Part shown: piece after piece, positions 18,425-25,966 of the stretch
Position numbering within the stretch: position 1 is the first letter of the stretch
How the letters are laid out: each line of letters begins with the position of its first letter
Assembly (NCBI RefSeq): GCF_000756305.1
Contig: NZ_JRFE01000023.1
Span: 33,222 to 97,221 of the forward strand
Origin: Myxosarcina sp. GI1
Lineage (GTDB): Bacteria > Cyanobacteriota > Cyanobacteriia > Cyanobacteriales > Xenococcaceae
Length of the DNA stretch: 64,000 nt
Direction: 5' to 3'
The notes under the pieces: model-generated
Database searches by the model: none
The model's input: only the letters and a program-made list of their open reading frames with translations
What the model was told of the DNA's origin: nothing
Position numbers and translations under genes: made by a program

Positions 18425-18459
18425 AGAACGCAGCATGAGAGTTTCCCCTCACTGCGCTC
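18425..18459 (-). ncRNA. Group II intron domain V of the outer twintron intron
   Basis: On the minus strand the hairpin begins GAGCGCAGTGAG, has a GGAAAC loop region and closes with CTCTCATGCTGCGTTCT. It keeps the AGC triad and 2-nt bulge, but the lower stem differs from the common GCCGTA/TACGGT pair by compensatory changes (GCGCAG / CTGCGT). Domain VI follows to 18386. Confidence 0.88.
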
Positions 18460-18478
18460 CTCAATGAGATGATTCTTG

Positions 18479-19514
18479 TCATGAATACTTCTGTTTCTGC
18501 CATTCAAGGTAATCTTGTCGGCTTTTATTGTCGTGGCAATGTCGATGTAGTAGTTGAAGGTTTTTGTATGTGTCTTTCCCACCCAAGCTTATCGGTTTGA
18601 TATGGTCTACCTCTAAGATGTCTTGGTTTGTGAATGACAGTTTACATATCGTGCATTTTGCCTTTTGCCTCTTGAGTAAGATTCTTACTCTGATAGGGGT
18701 TTCAGGGTATGCGCTTAACCTTTGACTCCAATATACAAAATCCCCATCGTAAGGAGATTTTACTCCTCTTACTTTGATATGTCGGATTATTTTAGTGTCC
18801 GAGTGATTTATCAATTTATAGGTGATTTTGCCTTCGTGGGTGTTGGAGAATATCCAATTACGGTTATCAATAGGTTTCCAATATTTATTCTTCACCCATT
18901 TTTTTCCTTTATTTGGATGTCTTCTCTTAGCCCATCTTCTGAGTTTTTGATATGTTAGGTGGTCTAAAAGTTTAAATGTTTCACTACTAATAACGCCTTT
19001 GTAGTAATTACACCATCCTCTAATGATTGGGTTTAGTAATCCGATTATTTTATCGGGTTTAGAAGCTCGATGTTTATCGATAACCTCTTCAATCTTTACT
19101 AGATGGTTTTTAATACTATTTTTAGATGGTGTTATTCTTGTCTTGAAACCCAGAGGTATTTTGTGTCCATTCACTCCTGATTTATATTTTCCAACTTTGT
19201 ATTGTTGGATGTGGAAGCCGAGGAACTCAAATCCTATGTTTCCTTTATGTTCTTCAAGAGTGTGACTTATTCGAGTTTTTTCTGGTTTAAGTTCTAGTCC
19301 CATATCTTTTAGCCATGTTTCTATTAGAGACTTACAACGTTCTATGACTTCTATTTCCTTGTGAAGGACTACAAAATCATCGGCATAGCGGATGATATTT
19401 GGTGTTGGGCTATCCCATCGCTTACCGTCTTTACGACCTTGTCTACGTGGGAACGACTTTTTAATCAAGTCTTCCAGACCGTGTAAAGCGATATTGGCGA
19501 GTAATGGGGAAATA
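18479..19514 (-). pseudogene. Outer-intron maturase, C-terminal part (exon 2)
   Basis: After removal of the inner intron this segment resumes with ISPLLANIALHGLED, then IIRYADDFVVLH (RT active site), LNPIIRGWCNYYKGV (domain X) and the HNH region CTICKLS, LEVDHIKPISLGG, LHRHCHDNKSRQD. It is close to the maturase of the dapL intron. The frame also extends upstream to 19540 into inner-intron sequence, which is not part of the maturase. Joined to 21896-22587 it gives 1728 nt, exactly 576 codons. Because of the split and the amber codon near the start, I class it as a broken or splicing-dependent gene. Confidence 0.9.
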
Positions 19515-19575
19515 GAGTAGGCACAAAGCGCACTTTCCAATCTTGCGATTGATGTGTTTCTTCATACCTCTCTCC

Positions 19576-19609
19576 AAACCGTACGTGACAATTTCTCGTC
19601 ATACGGCTT
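19576..19609 (-). ncRNA. Group II intron domain V of the inner intron
   Basis: 34-nt hairpin on the minus strand: AAGCCGTATGACGAG, a GAAA-type loop, then TTGTCACGTACGGTTT. Contains the AGC triad and conserved bulge. Domain VI lies between 19515 and 19575. Confidence 0.92.
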
Positions 19610-19619
19610 TCCATCATTG

Positions 19620-21281
19620 TTACCTCCGACCAAACGAGGGTGTTAAGGCATGACAAGAGCGACATAGTAGCTGAAGATTATCTTCAGTGTCTTTACCCTT
19701 GCTTTTGCGCGGTATGATGTGGTGCAGGTCTAGTTTTCCTAGTGCGCCACAACATTCGCATTTTGCGCCCCTCTCAGCTTTAATTTTCTCTTTGAGTTCG
19801 CGCCATGTGACGTTCTCGGCATTTCCCATCCAGATTATTTGGGATAAAGGTATTTCTGGCTGTGCTGCTGATAATGTTCCAAACCCTTCTAAATAAGGGT
19901 TTTCTGGTGAACGAGAACGGTATTTCTTTAGGGGTAAATCGCTCATCCTATAAAGAAAAAGGTGATTATCCCCGTTGAGTACACCAAAGTTCCATCTCTT
20001 CCCGTTCTCACGGAGTTTGAATCTATCTAGTACTTTTCGTTTGGATACTTTATGCCGTTTACTTAACCAGAGAAACAGCCTTTCGTTAACCCAGAAGTCT
20101 AGATCTTTGGCTAATTTCTTGGTGTTAGTATGGCGATAGTAATTAATCCATCCTCTGAGTACTGCGTTTAAAGCTGAGATTTTGAGCAATGGTGAATCTT
20201 GAAACCACTTGCGTCGCGTCATCTCTTTAATCTTGAGCTTCAACTTTTTAATGTTTTCCTGGGCTGGAGTGACCAGCATTTTAGGTCGGTCATTAGATTT
20301 TACGTATCTTTGAACGTGAAAACCTAAAAAGTCAAAACCTTGATTTACATGAGTTATGTGCGTTTTTTCTGGTGAAAGTTCGAGCTTTAGTTCTTTCCAG
20401 AGGAAGGCTTGAAACTCTTCTTTTAGCCTGATGGCTTCTGCTTTCCCACCGTTGGTAAGTAGTAGCCAATCATCAGCATATCGAATCAGCGCACAGTTTC
20501 CCATGTGGTTTATTCGACGACGTTCTTTCTGTTTGCGGTGAAGATTGCCGTATTTGTTCCACCAGTAGAGGTCTAGCTGATGTAAGTAGATGTTCGCCAA
20601 AATTGGCGAGCAGATTGCACCCTGCGGTGTTCCCGTTTCGGTGCGTTTGAACAAACAACCTTCCATAATTCCCGCTTCAAGAAATCGTTCTATTAGTTTT
20701 AAGAACTTTTCATCAGAGATTCTTTGAGCCAGCAGTTTTATCAATATTTGATGGTGAATGCTGTCAAATGCTCCTTTGATATCCCCTTCGATAACCCAAT
20801 AGTATTTGTTGCGTCGGTTGATGTAGCTATCTAATCGGGCGATACAGTCCTGTGTTCTGCGTCCTGGTCGAAAACCGTTGGAGCAGTTCAAGAAGTCGCT
20901 TTCATAAATAGGTTCTAACACCATTTTGACAAGCATTTGTACTACTCGGTCTTTGATTGTAGGAATACCCAATGGGCGAGTTTTACCGTTAGACTTAGGA
21001 ATGTATATTCGACGAACGGGCATTGGGCGGAACTGTTTTTGACGCAGTTCGCTTTCAAGCTCTTTCACAAATTTAGACTTTGCTACCTCTGATTCTAGAG
21101 CCTTTTTGCTTATTCCATCGACTCCTGGTGTCTTAGACCCTTTATTTGAGAGAATTGTCTTTAGGACATCGGCAATCCAATCTCGACGGCAAATGAGCCG
21201 ATAGAGATGGTCAAATTGATGTTCCTTCTGGAACTTTGCTTTTATGGCGAGACTACGTTGGGTTTTGATGATATCGGACAT
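19620..21281 (-). CDS. Inner-intron reverse transcriptase/maturase with HNH endonuclease
   Basis: 553 residues, complete. Order of motifs: GSKTPGVDGI (RT0), RRIYIPKSNGKTRPLGIPTIKDR, CSNGFRPGRRTQDCI, EGDIKGAFDSIHH, GTPQGAICSPILANIYLHQLD, and YADD in LIRYADDWLLLT. Domain X is AVLRGWINYYRHT. The C-terminus carries an HNH with CECCG, LDLHHIIPRKSKGKDTEDNLQLLCRSCH. The sequence is only distantly similar to the two CL-type maturases nearby (for example GAICSPILAN against GGVISPLLAN), so it entered independently. Start ATG 21281; the stop lies 11 bp before domain V. Probably needed to excise the inner intron. Confidence 0.95.
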   Translation of the reverse strand: MSDIIKTQRSLAIKAKFQKEHQFDHLYRLICRRDWIADVLKTILSNKGSKTPGVDGISKKALESEVAKSKFVKELESELRQKQFRPMPVRRIYIPKSNGKTRPLGIPTIKDRVVQMLVKMVLEPIYESDFLNCSNGFRPGRRTQDCIARLDSYINRRNKYYWVIEGDIKGAFDSIHHQILIKLLAQRISDEKFLKLIERFLEAGIMEGCLFKRTETGTPQGAICSPILANIYLHQLDLYWWNKYGNLHRKQKERRRINHMGNCALIRYADDWLLLTNGGKAEAIRLKEEFQAFLWKELKLELSPEKTHITHVNQGFDFLGFHVQRYVKSNDRPKMLVTPAQENIKKLKLKIKEMTRRKWFQDSPLLKISALNAVLRGWINYYRHTNTKKLAKDLDFWVNERLFLWLSKRHKVSKRKVLDRFKLRENGKRWNFGVLNGDNHLFLYRMSDLPLKKYRSRSPENPYLEGFGTLSAAQPEIPLSQIIWMGNAENVTWRELKEKIKAERGAKCECCGALGKLDLHHIIPRKSKGKDTEDNLQLLCRSCHALTPSFGRR

Positions 21282-21895
21282 ACTTCTTAGTCCTCTCTAC
21301 TTCCTATGTGTATCTCTAACAATGACTGCCATCCTTCGCCATGTACCAGACTATTTTCTGGCTCGGACTACTACGATGGCTCTGCCACGCAATAACTACT
21401 TCAGTTGCAGTTAACCCAGTCTGTGACCAGACCAGCTATTGCGCTTCCTACGTTCATACTTCGGTAAGTGGTTACATTTAACCGTGGGCTTCTTCTTTAC
21501 TCCGTAAGGATACAGACCTAGTATCCCCGACATCAGTTGATAATTTGTACCCTTATAATTAGAGCAATTTGAACCGCGTCGAAAGTTCTTTTCAGTCAAA
21601 CGAGTGCAACATTGACTTACCTGATGTCTCACGCCATCTCTGTTGTTTAGCGGCGTGTCCAAGGTGTAGGAGCGTCGGACGAAGATTCCTTTCGTAGCCA
21701 TAGTTAAATTCAGGCTCGAAGCCTCATACTGTAACAGAGTGCCAGTATTTTGCCCCTTGTTCCCCAGGCTTCAAACAGGTTTTTACTCATTGTCCCCTGC
21801 CTGCTGGGTCAGCCTTAGTACATTAGGGAATGTACTATCTCTTGGTAGTTTTCACTCTCCTTGAGCATTACCAAAGTACGCTTCGCAGCGCACAC

Positions 21896-22587
21896 ACACC
21901 TCCTTGAGGTGTTCCTTCGTTTGTTGGAAATAGGTCGCCTTTATCTATCACCCCTGCTTTTAGCCAAGCTTTTACTTGTCTATTTATGGTAGGGGATGCG
22001 TTTAATTTCTCTAATAGTTTTTGATGGTCAATTTTGTCAAAACATTTAGATATATCTGCATCTAGGACGTATTTTGCTTTCTGCTTTAACGTTAAATAGA
22101 TTGCTCCTATTGCGTCGTGGCATGAGCGTCCAGGTCTGAATCCGTATGAATTAGGTTCAAATTTGGCTTCCCATTCTGGCTCGATTGCCATTTTTACCAG
22201 AGCTTGTTTAGCCCTGTCATTCATGGTGGGTATGCCCAAGGGTCGTTTTTCTGTTTTTCCTGGTTTTGGTATCCAAATTCTTCGAGTAGGCTTTGATTTA
22301 TTGCCTAACTTGAGATTTTCTACCAATTCCCTTCTTTCTCTGGGTTTTAGTGATTTAACACCATCTACTCCAGCCGTTTTCTTCCCTTGATTATCCTGCG
22401 TTACTTTCCTAACTGCGATTGCTTTGCTCGACCATGAGCTAATCAGAAGTTTTTGAAGTCTGCGAACTACTTTGACATCTCCACGTTCAGAAGCTTGATA
22501 AATTCTTTTTTGAAGCTTGAATACTTTCTTCTCTAGCTGATGCCAGGGAATAGTATTCTATTCATACATCGGTTTTGCCGTGTTCAT
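21896..22587 (-). pseudogene. Outer-intron maturase, N-terminal part (exon 1) with amber codon 10
   Basis: From ATG 22587 the frame reads MNTAKPMYE, then TAG (22558-22560), then NTIPWHQLEKKVFKLQKRIYQ, GKKTAGVDGVKSL, RRIWIPKPG, EPNSYGFRPGRSCHDAI, DADISKCFDKIDH and EGTPQGGV, where the inner intron begins. The dapL-intron maturase aligns well and has VEWNEINWRKVEK here, so the TAG most likely replaces a TGG (Trp). Apart from this codon no stop interrupts 692 nt. A downstream TTG at 22326 opens the longest uninterrupted frame but lacks RT0. The maturase is thus nonsense-mutated unless read through. Confidence 0.88.
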
Positions 22588-23236
22588 GACCTTACTTTTA
22601 CTACAGACTTTATCTTTCATCTCACCGTGAGTCCGTCAGCATATCTTGGGCATTACTCCAAGCATTCGCTTCTGACTCTATCCTTCCCTGATAAGGCTTG
22701 CGCTGGTTACTACTCAGCTTATTTGACCAAGCTGAGAGCCTTAAGAGGGTTATACCGTTCCTAAGATTCGTTGGTTTCTAACTTTAGAGTCTTTCTATTC
22801 GCCGAAGGCTGTTAGTTGGATGCCAAGAAACAAGGATCGATCTGTTTCTCTTTTGATAAGCAAAGATCGACTGCTTATCCTTTAGCCTTGTGAACTTTTG
22901 TTCCCAGCCTGACAACCTGTTTTGGCTGGTTTGGTATTACGACGATTCAAACGAAAGTTCGTCTCCTACTCATAGTTAGCTGCTTCGATGGGATTCTCAA
23001 TCAGGTTTTGAGTTACCACCTTTTAACATCCCGCTTCATCAATTAAAGTTACCACCTTTAGTTGATGGGGATGCGCTTTCACCCTTGCATCTAGGGGGAT
23101 GGACTTGGTTATTAACCTCACCATCACGAACCTTAAGTTGTCTAATTATTAATTTTTATTACTTTCGTAATATTCCTTAACAATTAGCAGTCTATCCTTG
23201 AGTATTAAATACTCATTTCAGACTAACGGTTCGCAC
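22588..23236 (-). ncRNA. 5' ribozyme domains of the outer intron
   Basis: About 650 bp upstream of the maturase start, on the minus strand, holding domain I and probably II-III. Starts GTGCGAACCGTTAG. Short frames here (for example 22540-22764 on the plus strand) are structural RNA sequence and not genes. Confidence 0.75.
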
Positions 23237-23419
23237 CAATCATTTACCAATTTACCAGTGTGCAATTGATGGGTTGACTGGACAAGCAGGAGTACAAAAT
23301 ATAAAAGAGCAAAGTGAAGTAAAAGCAAATATTAAGCGAGTCTTTACCTTTCTATTAGTTAATATACAAAACACTGCTTAAAAACGAGTCGATCGCGATC
23401 GATCAATTATTTTCTACTG

Positions 23420-24790
23420 ATGCGTAAGTTATATCTTTTTATCCTTCCCTTGCTAGTTATTTTCTATAGTTGTAAAACCCCAGAAAACGCCCAACCAGTT
23501 GAAGAAAAACCAGTAGAACCCGCCAACATAGAACAAGCCAGACCAGTCGCAGAGTATCTCGACTCGCTTGGTGTTGCCACTCATATTGGTTTTGCCAGAC
23601 TACCATACAATCAAAATTTTGATGAAATTATCAAACCTCGCCTTCAGGAATTAGGTATAAAGCATATTAGAACCGATCTTAGCGGACAAAAATTTTACTT
23701 TCAGCACATGAAAGAGCTAGGGGCAATGGGGATTAAAGCCAATGTGGTTACTAGACCACAGACTGGTATGACTTTGGATGCCCTAATGAAAAATCTTAAA
23801 ACTTTGGGAGATATGGCAATCTCTGTAGAAGGTCCTAACGAACAAGATGGTAGTCAAAATACAGGAAAAGGTAAACCAATATATCAAGGCAAATTTTATC
23901 CTGAAGGTCTAGAGTTATTTCAAAATAAGCTCTATGAAACTATAAATTCAGACTCAGAGACTCAAGATATAAAGGTAGTAGCACCATCATTTTTTACCAA
24001 AAATATCACTGAAGCATACTCTATGCTTGGTAAACTAAAATGCGATCTAAATAATATTCATAGCTATCCTGCTGGTCGCGGTATGACAACTAGAGGATTG
24101 GATACGATGGGTGGTGCTTTAAACAACGCTCTGGAATTTTGTGGAGAGGATAAGCCAATTATTGCTACAGAGACTGGCTATCACAATGCAATCTATGTCA
24201 GAGGTAAAAATCATAATGATGAAAAGTCGGCTGGTACTGGTGTTTCTGAAGCAGCAGCAGGAAAGTATATCAATCGCCTGTTTTTAAACTATTTCAACAG
24301 AAACATCGAGCGTACCTATATTTACGAACTTATCGACAAAAATCCAGACCCGTCTTTAAGCGAAACAAAAAATCACTGGGGACTATTGCGTAATGATGGT
24401 TCGCGCAAACCAAGCTTTATTGCCTTGCGTAATGCGATCGCCATACTCAGCGAAGACAATACTACTAGTACCGAACCAATAAACAATAAACTTGGCTTTA
24501 ACCTATCGGGAAATACAGCCAATGTCAGACACACTCTATTGCAAAAACAAGATGGTAGATTTTATCTGGCACTGTGGCAAGAAGTCGATTCATACGATCG
24601 CGTTCGGCTACAGGACATTGCGGTAGAACCCGTAAACTTACAGCTATTTATTGATGAAGATGTCAGGGAAGTAAATTTTTACGATCCCCTACAGCAAAGA
24701 AATGCCATTAAGCAAGTTACAGGCGAAAACTCTTTAGAAGTTGCAGTGAGCGATCGCCCGATATTTCTCGAAATTGTTATCGATAATTAA
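23420..24790 (+). CDS. Lipoprotein with glycoside-hydrolase-like TIM barrel
   Basis: 456 residues. Signal MRKLYLFILPLLVIFYSC is a type II signal with lipidated Cys18. The body looks like a clan A (beta/alpha)8 glycosidase: HIRTDLSGQKFYF early, VEGPNEQDGS with a candidate acid/base Glu in the N-E pair, and PIIATETGYHNA with a candidate nucleophile Glu at the next strand. A C-terminal beta domain (about residues 355-456) carries FYLALWQEVDSYDRV, as in GH39/GH5-like enzymes. Predicted cell-surface or periplasmic glycosidase; the exact family and substrate are not assignable. It starts 184 bp from the 5' end of the twintron. Confidence 0.7.
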   Translation: MRKLYLFILPLLVIFYSCKTPENAQPVEEKPVEPANIEQARPVAEYLDSLGVATHIGFARLPYNQNFDEIIKPRLQELGIKHIRTDLSGQKFYFQHMKELGAMGIKANVVTRPQTGMTLDALMKNLKTLGDMAISVEGPNEQDGSQNTGKGKPIYQGKFYPEGLELFQNKLYETINSDSETQDIKVVAPSFFTKNITEAYSMLGKLKCDLNNIHSYPAGRGMTTRGLDTMGGALNNALEFCGEDKPIIATETGYHNAIYVRGKNHNDEKSAGTGVSEAAAGKYINRLFLNYFNRNIERTYIYELIDKNPDPSLSETKNHWGLLRNDGSRKPSFIALRNAIAILSEDNTTSTEPINNKLGFNLSGNTANVRHTLLQKQDGRFYLALWQEVDSYDRVRLQDIAVEPVNLQLFIDEDVREVNFYDPLQQRNAIKQVTGENSLEVAVSDRPIFLEIVIDN

Positions 24791-24852
24791 AGTAAGGTGT
24801 CAGACTCAGCCTTCTCCGTAGGAATGGGAACCGAGCCTTAGCCTTCGGCTTG

Positions 24853-25887
24853 CTAAATTTCATCCCAACCACTAACGCCCGATGACATTACATAGCTAGT
24901 CACGCCTGCTTCAAAGAAATTCGCCTTAGTATGTCCTGCTTTTTTAGTATCGGAAAAACGTTCTAAATGTTTGTAGGGACTTTTCTGATACTTCTCTTCT
25001 GTGTACAGCGGTTCTAAACCGATCGCTTTGGCGCGTAAATTCGCCAGATACTTAGTATACTGTTCGGTACTGGCTGTGGTAATGCCCAAAATATTATCGC
25101 CGACAATATGATCCGTCCAGCGACATTCATGTTGCACTGCCGTATCGAACATCGTGTAAATTTGTTCGACTGAATGCGGAAATTGCTGCATCGCTTCAGG
25201 CAACAACTTCTGGTAGAGTCGCACGTGAGATAGTTCATCGCGGTTGATCATTTTAAAAATATCCGCGCTACCTGGCATTAGCATTCTCGATGCTAAATTG
25301 TAGAAGAAAATGAAACCGTTGTAGAAATATATTCCTTCTAATAAATAGTCGGCTAGTAAAGAAACAAAGTAATTTTCTGGTGTAGGATTATCGACATATT
25401 CTTGATAGATTTTAGCGATAAATTCACAGCGGTCTGCTAATACCTTGTCAGTACGCCAAAAATCATAAACTAAATGTCTGCGATCGCTGGGAATGACGGT
25501 TTCGATAATATATTGATAGCTTTGATTGTGCATTCCTTCCTGTGACATTTGTTCCGCCATACACAGGCTAATTTCTGGTGCGGTAATGCAGCTTTTAAGA
25601 TGGGGAATGTTACAGGTTTGTACTGAATCTAAAAAGGTTAAATAACTCAAAATACCGTCATAAGCGCGGCGTTCTTCTGTGGTCAAATTCCAGTAGTCGG
25701 TAACATCTTGGGTCAAGTCCAACTTTTGGGGAATCCAAAAGTTCTCTCGCATCTGTTGGTACAAACCAATTGCCCAAGAGTAACGCACATCATTTAACTG
25801 CATTAAGTTAGTGGTATTACCAAACCAGATCGAACGATTTTCTACGCGATCGTCACCACTAGGATTAAAAATTGGATTGGCTAACAT
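24853..25887 (-). CDS. nrdB: Ribonucleoside-diphosphate reductase, beta subunit (class I)
   Basis: 344 residues. Di-iron ligands are visible in the right order: Asp in LTFLDSVQ, Glu and His in MSQEGMHNQSY (E-x-x-H), Glu in DYLLEGIYFYN, and Glu-x-x-His in NRDELSHVRLY. The Tyr in HNQSY occupies the radical-tyrosine position, so a tyrosyl-radical (Ia-like) enzyme is likely. The C-terminal tail (VSGWDEI) would dock on the alpha subunit. It makes deoxyribonucleotides with NrdA. nrdB follows nrdA by 79 bp on the same strand, with an 11-bp-stem hairpin in the gap. Confidence 0.95.
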   Translation of the reverse strand: MLANPIFNPSGDDRVENRSIWFGNTTNLMQLNDVRYSWAIGLYQQMRENFWIPQKLDLTQDVTDYWNLTTEERRAYDGILSYLTFLDSVQTCNIPHLKSCITAPEISLCMAEQMSQEGMHNQSYQYIIETVIPSDRRHLVYDFWRTDKVLADRCEFIAKIYQEYVDNPTPENYFVSLLADYLLEGIYFYNGFIFFYNLASRMLMPGSADIFKMINRDELSHVRLYQKLLPEAMQQFPHSVEQIYTMFDTAVQHECRWTDHIVGDNILGITTASTEQYTKYLANLRAKAIGLEPLYTEEKYQKSPYKHLERFSDTKKAGHTKANFFEAGVTSYVMSSGVSGWDEI

Positions 25888-25927
25888 ATTATTTATACTC
25901 CTCGGTCATAGTTTTACTTTAAAGCTT

Positions 25928-25961
25928 CGACTACGCTCAGCTTTAATACCGAGCGTAGTCG
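25928..25961 (-). promoter_or_regulatory. 11-bp-stem hairpin between nrdA and nrdB
   Basis: CGACTACGCTC (25928-25938) and GAGCGTAGTCG (25951-25961) are perfectly complementary with a 12-nt loop. In the nrdA-nrdB transcript this would form a stable stem about 40 nt before the nrdB start. It could protect the upstream message or set the subunit ratio. The arm sequence resembles a dispersed cyanobacterial repeat, so it may be a repeat insertion. Confidence 0.75.
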
Positions 25962-25966
25962 AGGTG

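Larger units (their letters stand above)
19515..21895 (-). mobile_element. Inner group II intron, inserted in the outer intron's maturase gene
   Basis: About 2381 bp on the minus strand. Starts GTGTGCGCTGCG at 21895 (GUGYG). The 3' end is placed at 19515 (...GCCTACTC) by restoring the GGV/ISP frame; the usual AY ending would put it at 19517, so the 3' boundary is uncertain by a few bases. Domain V is at 19576-19609. Insertion is between RT motif TPQGGV and SPLLAN of the host maturase. Its own maturase is complete and belongs to a clearly different lineage from the outer one. Confidence 0.88.
18386..23236 (-). mobile_element. Twintron: outer group II intron (contains inner intron 19515-21895)
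   Basis: On the minus strand the outer intron starts GTGCGAACCG at 23236 and ends ...TTAGATAAC at 18386. Its 5' domain I resembles that of the dapL intron (GTTAGTCTGAAA versus GTTTAGTGCGAAA), as does its 3' end. Domain V is at 18425-18459. Total 4851 bp, or 2470 bp without the inner intron. It is not inside a recognisable gene: the empty site would read TCCTAGTT/CAATCATT in the spacer after dapL. The maturase is split by the inner intron and has a nonsense codon. Confidence 0.88.

Noticed and set aside
18479-19540. Stand-alone 353-residue maturase starting at 19540
   Set aside because: The first nine or so residues come from inner-intron sequence and RT motifs 0-4 are missing; it is the 3' part of a split gene.
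21411-21701. 96-codon minus-strand frame
   Set aside because: It lies in the 5' ribozyme domains of the inner intron, where structural RNA sequence gives chance frames.
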